Part shown: positions 55,161 through 64,000 of the stretch, piece after piece | Layout: the number at the start of each line of letters is the position of its first letter | Position numbering within the stretch: the stretch's first letter is position 1 | Origin: Ryuthela nishihirai | Lineage: Eukaryota > Arthropoda > Arachnida > Araneae > Heptathelidae | Reading direction: 5' to 3' | DNA: 64,000 nucleotides | Assembly: GCA_038380435.1 (NCBI GenBank) | Contig: JAWZYU010000013.1 | Coordinates: 64,684,446-64,748,445 of the forward strand | The notes under the pieces: generated by a model | The model's database searches: none | What the model was told of the DNA's origin: nothing | The model's input: only the letters and a program-made list of their open reading frames with translations | Position numbers and translations under genes: made by a program

Positions 55161-58100
55161 TCATCATCCTCAAGCAGCCATGGACTATGGATGTCCAACC
55201 AGACTGTGCAATTTAGTTCTCCAAGCATATCTGTCCAGAGCTCCATCTGGCCACTGCACACCAATTCTAACAAGGTCCTCTTTGACATTGACTGCCCACC
55301 ACATCCTAGGTCTCCCCTTCTTTCTGATGCTTTTAAGCACACTATTCATAACCCTATTCGCCAATTTATAATTATTCATACGGGCAACATGGCCAAACCA
55401 ACGGAGTCTCTCTCTGCACAATATGCTGCTTAAAGGAGGTTGCAAACTCCTTTGCCTAACCTCATCATTTGTTACAAAGTTGAACCACCTAATGATCAAG
55501 ATACTGCGTAAGAATCTGGAATCTAAAGCATCTAGTTTCCTGTTATCTTGTTTACAAAGTGTCCAAGTTTCACTACCATAACTAACCCTAGAAAGAACCA
55601 AACTATTATACAGTCTAATTTTAGTCTTTAGGTGTATATGCCTATTTCTTCACAATCTCCATAGATTCTTAAAAATCCCGGCAGCAATTCCTATTCATCT
55701 GTTAATCTCATGCCACATATCACCATTATCTGTTACATAGCTCCCAAGATAATTAAACTGTGATACCTGCTCAAGACTGCAACCATCCAGATTAACTGAA
55801 TCACAGCCTGCCTGACCAATTTTCATCACTTTAGTTTTCTCTCTGTTTATAGCCAAACCTACTCTACTACCAGTTTCATCAACAGCTCGAATGAAAGAGT
55901 TCATCTCATCAACATCATCAGCATAATCTAAATCAGAAATTTTCGTATCCCCAGTCCATTTAAGGCCAAAAACTTTCCCTTGAAGTGAATTTCGCAAAAC
56001 ATAATCAATAACCAAGTTAAAGAGAAAAGGAGACAAAATGCACCCTTGTCGAACACCAGAAGTAATGCTAAACCAATTGCTACAAGCCTTACCAACTCTC
56101 ACACACAACTTGGTGTTATTATAGAGAGCTTTCATTATGTCAACTAACTTGTCAGGTATACCATATGATCTCACAATCAACCACAAATTATGACGATCAA
56201 CAGAGTCGAAAGCCTTTTTGAAATCAACAAAGCTAGCAACCAAAAGTTTCTGAAACTCTAAACATTTCTCAAGAATCTGCCTAAGTGAAAATATCTGATC
56301 TACACATCCCCTACCATTTCTGAATCCACATTACTCATCACACAATTGACTGTCAACCAGATTCTTAATTCTATTAAGCACAATCCTGGAAAGAACTTTA
56401 CCTGGAACAGAGAATAGGCTGATACCCCTATAGTTATCACAAGAACTGTGATCACTTTTTTTGAAAATAGGGATAACAATAGCTCTGTTAAAATCCTTAG
56501 GAACCATGCCTTTATCATAAAAGATATTCAAAATTTCAGTCATCCAAGTGGTAACCGAAACAATCCCAACTCTAAGCAATTTCGTAGTAATTTCATCTAC
56601 CCCTGGGGATTTATGAAGTTTAAATTTAGAAATAGCCAAAATAACTTCAGATTGTGTTTTAGGGCCAACATTAAAGCCAACAATGCATCTATCATCATTG
56701 CAAACAATGGGAGTAGAACTACCCACATTGTTTAGAACATCACTGAAATGCTCAGCCCACCTAGCCATGACAGAATCCTCACCTTCTATACCTTGTTTAT
56801 CCTTCAATCCCTGTATACCTGTCTGTTTTCTACCACACTAAACATTACAAAACATCTGGTACAGCTCTCTGCTGTTGTGCTGTCCTAACTACTTCCTCGA
56901 CTTTGTCAGCCAAGCCATCAAGCCAAAGATTCTTATTAGCAGCTAACTGATCCTTTACACATTTATTAAGCTCTCTGTAATCCTTTCTATTAGGACTAGT
57001 AGGGTATTGATTAAGGACATTCCTGCAGTTTCTTCTATCTGAAACGAGCTCAAGTGCCTTATCACTCAAATAATTCTGCCTCCTTTGCTCCTTTTTTTGT
57101 AAAAGAATACTGTTAGTTTGCAAAAAAGCCTGTTTGAAATGGACCCATTCTTCCTCAACTTCAGTGGTAAGCAAACCATGACTGTCATAATGACTAAGTA
57201 ACACATCATGGTAAGCTTTAGCTATAACTGGGTCTTTCAAAGCTTCAGTATCAAAGATAAATTTTTTTAACCTTAGCACAACACTTCTTAAATTTAAGTT
57301 GCAAGACACTTTTAACAAGATAATGGTCAGATCCAATTTCACCTCCCCTATATCCCCTGGTATTCCTAAGAAAACTTTCCATATGCTATTAATTAAAATA
57401 TAATCTATCATATTCCTATGCAGCCCATCTGGTGAAACCCATCTGTACTTATGTTTGTCACAGTGTTTTTAATAAGTGTTAGTTATTCTCAAACCATTGA
57501 GTTTACTTACCTGTAGTAGATGTTACCCATTCCCATTGCAGCTATCAATACCAAAAGGGCCTATCAACCCTCCCCAAAGGTCAGAATCAGTACCATATTT
57601 GGCATTGAAGTCATGAAGAACAAGGGTAATATCTCCATCTTGACAGAATTCAAAATATCCTGAAGTTGTAAAACCTATCCTTCTCATTGGCATCCTCAGT
57701 GGGGGCATAACAGTAGATAACATTCAAATCTTTAATGCTTGTCTGAAATTTTGCTGTAAGAAACCTTTCTATAATGCACTCCTATCCTAGATGAGCATCA
57801 CTAGTGTGTCTGCTGAGAAGCAGACCCACACCTTGGTGATGTTTATTGTCTTCCCTCCCTGAAAAGAGAAATTTAAGATTATTTTTAAGAATCTGACCTT
57901 TATCTGTCCATCTGATCTCTTGCAAGCTGAAAATATCTAAATTATAACAGTGGAATTCTTGTGTGAGGACATCAAGAGAATAAGCTCTGTGTAGAGTCCT
58001 CACATTCCAACTACCTTTGGAGAGAAAATGGTTACTGGGATGTTTAAAAAAAACTACATTTATTGAGAGAAGGAATGCCGACAATATCAAACAGCTAATC

Positions 58101-58483
58101 ACAGGCATGGGACAAAGACCCATTCCCCCACTACTAAAAGCTGAAGTCATCTACACTGGAAGACTTCCTCCAATGTAGAATTTGATGATGTCAGTAGAAG
58201 AAAAGAGTTCAGGTGCCTGTGATGGTCTCTGCTCAGGATTATCTACCAGCTGATGGACATATCCTGTGAATCCATTCACTTGGGGCTGTCAATCCACAAA
58301 CAAACAGAAAATGCAGTGAAAGATTTTCCCTCACAGAAGCCCACCAATGCAGCAAATTCAGGATCCATAATCAAGCTCAGAGCCTTATTTCAGTCCAGTA
58401 GGTTTATATGGTCAGCACCAGGACCCTGTATGGTTGACCACTCCTCAGCAGGCTAGAAAAAAAAGAAGTAACCATAGTTGTCC
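55161..58483 (-). pseudogene. RTE-like LINE, nearly full length, reversed and inactivated
   Basis: The 3' end has TCATCATCCTCAAGCAGCCA at 55161; the 5' end is truncated within the leader at GGACAACTATGGTTAC (58483), about 200 bases short. Frames from 5' to 3': 58150-57782 (GSWNVRTL; EIRW where the intact copy has ETRW), 57723-57523, 57411-56845, 56807-56331, 56243-55695 (FVDFKKAFDSVDR, GVRQGCILSP; YAD present but with a 27-base deletion after it) and 55601-55185 (SYGSETWTL, WFGHVARM). GDFN has become HDFN. Clearly dead, but still close to the intact copy. No clear target duplication. Confidence 0.93.
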
Positions 58484-59503
58484 ACTAAAGCATTATTAAT
58501 TTTAATTTGATTAATCCATTAATAACATCTTAGTGTGAATGACTTATTTATTTACGTCTTACAAAGTAAAACTTTAAAAGTTGACTTCCCTAATCAGAGA
58601 TGGTGCCAGTAGCAACAATAACAGGAGACTGATGTCACAGTAGTGGAAAAAAGATGGAGTTGGTATTAGTTTAGTGGTCTTAGAACACCATTGTGAATCT
58701 GGAGAGGTGGGTTTGAATACCACACGTTAACAAAACACAAATTTTTCCCACAAAACTATTTATTGATTGCAATGTCAACAGGCAACTCTATGAATTTACT
58801 ATTTATTAAGAGATAATTGTTCATTTACATAGATAAATTAAAAATTCTTTTTGAGTTTTATAGGTATTGATCAATTATTATGACATTCACCCTACAATAG
58901 AAGAGAGATCTGTGCCCATTGTGGTTTATGCAAACCATGAGTGCTGGAATACTGAAGAACACAGTGCTTGCCATTTTCATGTCTTTTGCTTCCAACCGTT
59001 ATATGAAAGCTATGACAGATGTCACCTAGATTGGTGCAGCTTCTTGATGGAAGATGTGTATTTATGCATTATAGTCCCTTTACAGATATGATATTAATCT
59101 CTTACAGATTACAGTGAGGACAACTTCATGCATGATAGTGTTGTTAATAGGCACAATATTCACCATTCACTTTTATGTTCCATAACCAGTATTTTATTTA
59201 CGTTATAATTATTATTTGGGGTCCTTAGCTTTTTTCTTTGAACCCATCAGCTATTCTCCTTCCCACAGCTTCGAACTGCTGATCAGCAATTCATTTTGAT
59301 TTTTGCCAATAAGCATGCAGCACAGCAGTGTCACAGTTGCTTGCATCATCTCCAACACACAATCAATTATGCAAATGTGTTTCATTGCCATGTGTGTGGC
59401 ACATGCCAGCATCAGTCTTAAGATGCAGCTGGTAGACAGATGAAGGCTTGTTGTAGTTGAGTTCTGGTGAGGAGAAGAGGCTTGAAGGAGCTCAGCATAG
59501 ATG
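58484..59503. other. Spacer with a possible tRNA-like head
   Basis: At 58667-58722 AGTTTAGTGGTCTTAGAACA and GGTGGGTTTGAATACCAC have A-box and B-box-like spacing, a possible SINE relic. The frame 58867-59091 (74 aa, HPTIEERSVPIVVYANHECW) is not recognised. Nothing else found. Confidence 0.35.
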
Positions 59504-59516
59504 CTCAATGTTTATG

Positions 59517-59902
59517 AGTTGGGTTGTTTTACCTCTGAGCAGCACTTTTTTTTGCACACAATGAGCCACAAATGGCCAGGGCACAAGAACCTGAGGGCTC
59601 AGAGAAGATTGGGAAAGGGGCCCTACTGGAACAGATGTCAGGAGACAGATAGTAACCTCCTGTCAAGGCCATCCAGGTTTTTTTTTTAACATGCACAGGG
59701 TATGACTCCCCTGCACACAGGGCCATGCTTAAAGTCCTATCCAACGAATGGACATACTGTCAGTATTTGTTCCCTATTGACTGAGGGCAGGGAGCTTTGT
59801 GGAGATAAATTTCAACACTGGTCCTCACATTAAAAGGGTCTCTAACCTGGCAACTGCAGATTACTTGCTTGGTCCACTACTGATTGAATCATCTCCACTC
59901 CT
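59517..59902 (-). repeat. SINE A copy, diverged, with 13-bp target duplication
   Basis: Starts GGGTTGTTTTACCTCTGAGC and ends in a decayed tRNA-like head (ACTGATTGAATCATCTCCAC). CTCAATGTTTATG (59504-59516) and CTCAATGTTCATG (59903-59915) flank it, a target duplication with one mismatch. Confidence 0.9.
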
Positions 59903-59915
59903 CTCAATGTTCATG

Positions 59916-60265
59916 TAATTGAGCTGTAGTGGAAATATATTTGGGTCAGCATATTTAACCTGCATATTTGGTGAGTTGGTTTCAATAAAGTTTATTTTAT
60001 TGATAATGGATCTGATTGAAATTTTCGTTTTTCTTGAGCAGTGTTATATTTAAATAAGTTTAGTCGTACTTAACTTTATATTTAACAGTTAACAAGGTTA
60101 AATTTTGCTCTTTATGCTCCAGAAACAAAAGAACCCTAAATTTTTGGCAAGTATGTTATTGCTTGGTGCCTGAAATCTTGATTATCTGGAATGTGATCGA
60201 TTGATAATTGGAAGCATTACAACTATTGAATGATCAATAATCCCTACTGCACATTTAACATGGGT
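59916..60265. other. AT-rich spacer
   Basis: No gene or repeat recognised. Confidence 0.4.
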
Positions 60266-60636
60266 TGGGTTGTTTTACCTCTCCTTGGGCACTTTTTTTT
60301 TACACACAATGGGTTAAAATTGGACAGGTCACAAGGACCCCAAATGTTCAGAAATGTTTGGGGAAGGAGATCCACTGGACAGCTGTTAGTAGACATAAGG
60401 AAGCCACCTGTCAAGGCCATTCAGTGTATTCTTTAACATGCACAGAGTATGGTTCTCCTATGCATTAAGCCAATGCTTAATGTCCCACACAATGGATAGT
60501 AATCTTTTCAAGTCCATGTGTCTTCTTTCTCAACAAGGAAAGAGGGTTACTGAAGATGAGTCACAATTCAGACACAATTGGGACTCAGGCCTGTGCACTA
60601 CAGATTATGAGACTGGCACACTACCAACTGAGTGGG
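60266..60636 (-). repeat. SINE A copy, decayed, head-to-head with the next
   Basis: Starts GGGTTGTTTTACCTCT and ends ACTACCAACTGAGT, where the opposite-strand copy begins at once. Strongly diverged in the middle. Confidence 0.85.
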
Positions 60637-61012
60637 GTGGGGTGGCTCAGTCAGTAGCGCGCCAGGCTTGTAATCTGTAGTTCCCAGGTTCGAGTCCCAG
60701 CTGCGTCAGCATTGAGATTTATCTCCGCAAAATTCCCCGCCCTGCCCATGGTCAGTAGGGGACACCGATGGGCTTGGAAAGGCTGCCGTCCGTCAGATGA
60801 GATGTTAAGCCATGGCCCTGTGTGTGGGAGAGCCATACCCTGTGCACGTTAAAGAACATGCTGGATGGCCTTGATGGGAGGCTACCATCTGTCTCCAAAC
60901 AGCTGTTCCAGTGGGTCCCCTCCCCCAACCTTCTCTGAGCCTTCGGGGTCCATGTGACCTGGCCATTTAGCCCATGGTGTGCAAAAAAGTGCTGCTCAGA
61001 GGTAAAACAACT
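60637..61012 (+). repeat. SINE A copy, well preserved
   Basis: Head GGGGTGGCTCAGTCAGTAGC, B box CCCAGGTTCGAGTCCCAGCT, central GTGCACGTTAAAGAACATGC, tail CTCAGAGGTAAAACAACTCA. It is younger than its neighbour and landed at that neighbour's head end. Confidence 0.92.
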
Positions 61013-61027
61013 CAACCCAACCGAGCC

Positions 61028-61040
61028 CCCCCCCCCCCCA
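61028..61040. repeat. Poly-C tract
   Basis: About 13 consecutive C residues directly after the SINE. Confidence 0.85.
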
Positions 61041-61059
61041 TGAACATGGGAATCAATTG

Positions 61060-61500
61060 CAGTGGTTCATCAATGATGGTATTTGTGGTTATGCATTATC
61101 AGATTAATATTTTACGAAGGTGCATTGAACAGCCAATACTTGGATCCATTGTGAATTGTACTGATGGATTACTTAGACACCACTGCAATGATGGAAGGTC
61201 ATGTGTGGTTCCAACATAATGGTTCCCCATCACATGAGTTCTACAGCAGTAGCTGAACTCTAAATTCAAGCAACAAGCAATAGCTGGTGATCCCATAGAA
61301 TGGCTGTCTAGACCCCTGGTCTCAACCTTATGGATTTTTTCTACGGAGTTATCTATAGACCCAAATTTAAATAACACCAAATGACATCCAAGATGATTTT
61401 CCACACAAGATCCATAATGCTAATGAAGGACTTTCCCATACAATGTTGGATAACATTCATGGCAGCATAATGGAACACATACAAGCATTTATCCTGACTA
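61060..61500 (+). pseudogene. Mariner-like transposase remnant
   Basis: In broken frames: INILRRCIEQPILGSI, then VWFQHNGSPSH (compare the catalytic WFQxDGAPxH block, with Asp changed to Asn), then GDPIEW and an FF.RSYL segment where xPLDFFLWGYLK would be, and IHGSIMEHIQAFI at the end. This order fits mariner-type transposases, but divergence is high and no inverted repeats were found. Confidence 0.45.
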
Positions 61501-61801
61501 ATGGAGGGAAAGGGGGGCATCTTAAGTATGCCATTACTTAATGTGCAGAACTGAGGTGGTTGCTGAATTTTTACAGACTTTCTTCACCTGGTGCTGGATC
61601 TACATCATATGTTTCTTCTGAAGTATTTAATACCTCCACTGCCAGCCGGTTATGGTATGAATGTCATGTGACATTTATTGTATGTCTGGTTTGCATTCAA
61701 TAAATGTTCTAATGTCAAGATGTTTCATGCAAATACATTTCAGTGTGTTTGGTATGGGTTGTGTGAAGATGTACTGCTTGTATGATACACCAACAGCTCC
61801 A

Positions 61802-62345
61802 TTAACACTTACCATGCCAAGCCTTAAAAACTAAACTGTACCAGATTGTCAGGCTTTTTTTCAACTGTGCTCACCAAAGAAAAGCTAAATTTAGAACTTT
61901 TTGCCAAATAACTAATGAAAGGAATTATGACATGTGATATGCCAAATTAATCAGCATTCAATTCTGGATTTTATGGAAATAAAATAGTTAACAAATGCAA
62001 CAAGTTTAATTTTAATAGGGCCTTTTTAGAGTCATATAGTAAAAAAGCATCTGGCAATGCAAATAAAAATTTATTCAAAAAAAAAATGATCGACAAAGAA
62101 AATTATAATGTATAAGAATAGAAAGACTACTTTTTTCTGAATAACAGAAAAATCAATTTTTTTTTACTTCAAGGAAGAAATTTTTTCTGTTCTGCAGTTT
62201 TTTTATTTCTTCAGTGATATACTTTGAGAAATGTCAAGACATTTGTCAACTTTGCTCAGTGAAATAAAAGAGTGAGCTTTGGAATTTTTTTCGCCAAATA
62301 ACCAATCAACAGAAATAGGTCATATTACATACCAAAGGAAAGAGG
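61802..62345 (+). repeat. TTAA-ended dispersed repeat, copy 4
   Basis: Begins TTAACACTTACCATGCCAAG, matching the copy 1 terminus read inward, then ATAACTAATGAAAGGAATTA near 61908 and its diverged duplicate ATAACCAATCAACAGAAATA near 62297. Right end undefined. Confidence 0.6.
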
Positions 62346-62399
62346 ATTTTGTAATGGTCTACTGTTATGAGAGGGAATGCATATGTACCTAATCGTAAT

Positions 62400-62600
62400 G
62401 ACACCCTTCGAGGCTAGCCTCTTGTCATTGTGGATTAAGTCATTGCCTCTCAGCAGCATTTGCCATCTTCCTTCAGGGGTCCTCAGTTCGATCCTAGCTT
62501 GGGCAGGCCTCATCTTGACCTGATGTGTTTCTCAGAGAGGAACTGCTAAGTCTGATTTGGTTGATAAGCAGTGAACTTTGGAGATTCAGATGGATTTTTC
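62400..62600 (+). repeat. tRNA-like SINE candidate
   Basis: GTGGATTAAGTCATTGCCTC and, about 40 bases on, CAGTTCGATCCTAGCTTGGG have A-box and B-box character. Followed by GACCTGATGTGTTTCTCAGA and an undefined tail. Not folded convincingly as a real tRNA. Confidence 0.4.
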
Positions 62601-62754
62601 TCATGCAGCCAGTGTTAATTAAAAATTAATGTGTCGAGTTCAGATGTTGGTTCCCTGCTCTGTGCTTAGATGGCAGCATGGATCAAGTGATCAAGAGAAA
62701 AGAAGAGGATTGTTAAAGTAGGCCAATAGATGGCAAAAGAAGTAAAAGTGGCTC

Positions 62755-63040
62755 ACCATTGAGGTGATAGAGATAGGTAGTCACAAGAATGCGACCTGAA
62801 TGAAAAATATGATTTTTAAGGTTACACCATCTTCTGATGGCACCATTCCACTTCATAGTTGTGTAGTGTGGCCTCACCCATGATATGAAGTAATAAAATC
62901 AAGAGTCAACAAATTTGAAGATGTTTAGCCAGTAGAAGTCTAGTATTCACAATATATAGATGATTTACAAAATGTAAGCTGGATAGTGATGATGGAAAGG
63001 GGGATTTTGGGTGACTACTTACCTTGTTCACCTCAATGGT
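62755..63040. repeat. MITE-like element with 30-bp inverted ends
   Basis: The left end ACCATTGAGGTGATAGAGAT...TAGTCAC (62755-62784) matches the complement of GTGACTACTTACC...CACCTCAATGGT (63011-63040) at about 24 of 30 positions. 286 bp in total, no coding capacity, target duplication not evident. Confidence 0.7.
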
Positions 63041-64000
63041 ATTGTCACAATTTAATTGTGGCTAAGGAAATGATGAAAATTCAAAGACAGGTAAGTAAAA
63101 TTTTATAAGCATTTTCTTTTTAAATTACAAAGTTTTACTTATGTTTTTCCATTGTAACTTAAATTTAATTTTGCCTCATTTTCTAATGTATTTCATTATT
63201 TTAATATAAATAATTCATAACATTTCTATCATTACTTAAATCTTCCATTTATTTAATTTTTTTCAAAAATTTTTATCACTTTGCAAACAATGCATAATGC
63301 ATATGTTTGGATTTTTTTCAGATCAGAAAACTCTAGGACTAAGTAGTGTCACAAAAATTTATTTGAATAATAATAATAATTTTTATTTCTGCTTTATTTT
63401 GCTGCAAGCAAGTTATTGCAATACAATTCACATAAAACAGAAAAAGGAACACTCAGTTGAAAAACTCAATACAGAATTTGACAAGGTCTTGTCAAATCTC
63501 TTGTCCGTCTTGTTATTGTGAAAGTACAGCACTTACTATTTTACAGTTCTTACACTTTAAACCCTTTTATTTTAAACACAAGATAATTTAAATCAAAACT
63601 GAAAACCATAAAAAGGTATAAAGAAAAGGTATATAAATTAAACTAAAGGGGTATAAAGAGTTGTGAAAAAATTTAAATATTTTAAAGCAAATAAAGTTTA
63701 TTTTAACCAATGAAAGAACGATTAAATCATTCCAGATAAATTTACATTATACACTACTAAGGAAAAGTTTGAACTTTACAACAATGGAAAAACTTCATTT
63801 AAAAATTTGAAATTCTGAATGCTAGTTATGAAGTTATTTGAATTTAATTAAAAATAGTGCTAAAACAAGTCTTATCATTTAAAAATTGAATTTTGTTTTC
63901 ATAATATTGTTATGTATTCAAAGAGATGAAAGTGTAGCATAAGTTCATAAATAGCACATATGTATAACACTAAAGTATGAATGATGTAATTTATTATAAT
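63041..64000. other. AT-rich sequence without recognised gene
   Basis: Very AT-rich; no exon of CNOT6 or transposon motif recognised. Confidence 0.4.

Noticed and set aside
63015..63100. CTTACC/GTAAGT-like splice donors as evidence of an upstream CNOT6 exon.
   Set aside because: The first lies in the inverted end of a MITE-like element, and neither flank encodes recognisable CNOT6 sequence.
1..64000. CRISPR arrays, operons, bacterial promoters or riboswitches.
   Set aside because: No regularly spaced identical short repeats and no compact gene arrangement; splice sites, SINEs and LINEs identify metazoan nuclear DNA.

Overview
This is an AT-rich, intron- and repeat-dominated piece of a metazoan nuclear genome. 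It has no operons or ribosome binding sites. Coding matter is almost entirely transposon-derived, and the only host-gene exons I recognise have canonical GT-AG splice sites. The transposon mix (RTE-like and jockey-like LINEs, Penelope-like elements, a gypsy LTR element, Tc1/mariner, hAT, TTAA-ended elements, tRNA-derived SINEs) fits an invertebrate with a large genome. An arthropod, perhaps a chelicerate, is my best guess, but that is inference and weak.

Host gene. Two minus-strand exons (49439-49593 and 35014-35165) join in phase and encode part of the nuclease domain of CNOT6/CNOT6L (CCR4), the deadenylase of the CCR4-NOT complex. They are separated by an intron of about 14.3 kb. Sequence above 49.6 kb is probably the preceding intron; sequence below 35.0 kb is probably the following intron or downstream flank. 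No other exon of this gene was recognised.

Layout. 0-4.3 kb: a TTAA-ended repeat, a Penelope-like GIY-YIG fragment, two head-to-head RTE fragments and a Tc1 scrap. 4.3-8.4 kb: a Tc1-like element with an internal tandem repeat, split by a nearly intact hAT element with an 8-bp target duplication. 8.4-16.6 kb: a foldback element, a decayed RTE copy carrying SINEs, and an inverted jockey-like remnant. 16.6-20.7 kb: a tandem duplication hit by a SINE, then a full-length RTE-like LINE with an uninterrupted 1003-aa endonuclease/reverse transcriptase ORF and a perfect 9-bp target duplication. 20.7-27.7 kb: SINEs, an RTE fragment and unique AT-rich DNA. 27.7-33.9 kb: a minus-strand gypsy-type LTR retrotransposon, degraded, with an odd inverted internal duplication. 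34-35.2 kb: a degenerate repeat, a foldback and a CNOT6 exon. 36.3-39.8 kb: a second full-length but dead RTE copy with an 11-bp target duplication. 40-49.4 kb: an unexplained richer segment, two related Tc1-like elements, RTE and Penelope fragments, a SINE and a solo LTR lying 9 nt from the CNOT6 splice donor. 49.6-64 kb: a LINE with ORF1 and endonuclease split by an RTE insertion, a LINE remnant with a restriction-like endonuclease, a large inverted RTE copy, several SINEs including a head-to-head pair, a mariner remnant and MITE-like repeats.

One RTE family accounts for at least ten pieces of the window and appears to have been active from long ago until recently. The elements do not act as a pathway; what links them is a history of nested insertion, much of it into the introns of one essential host gene.
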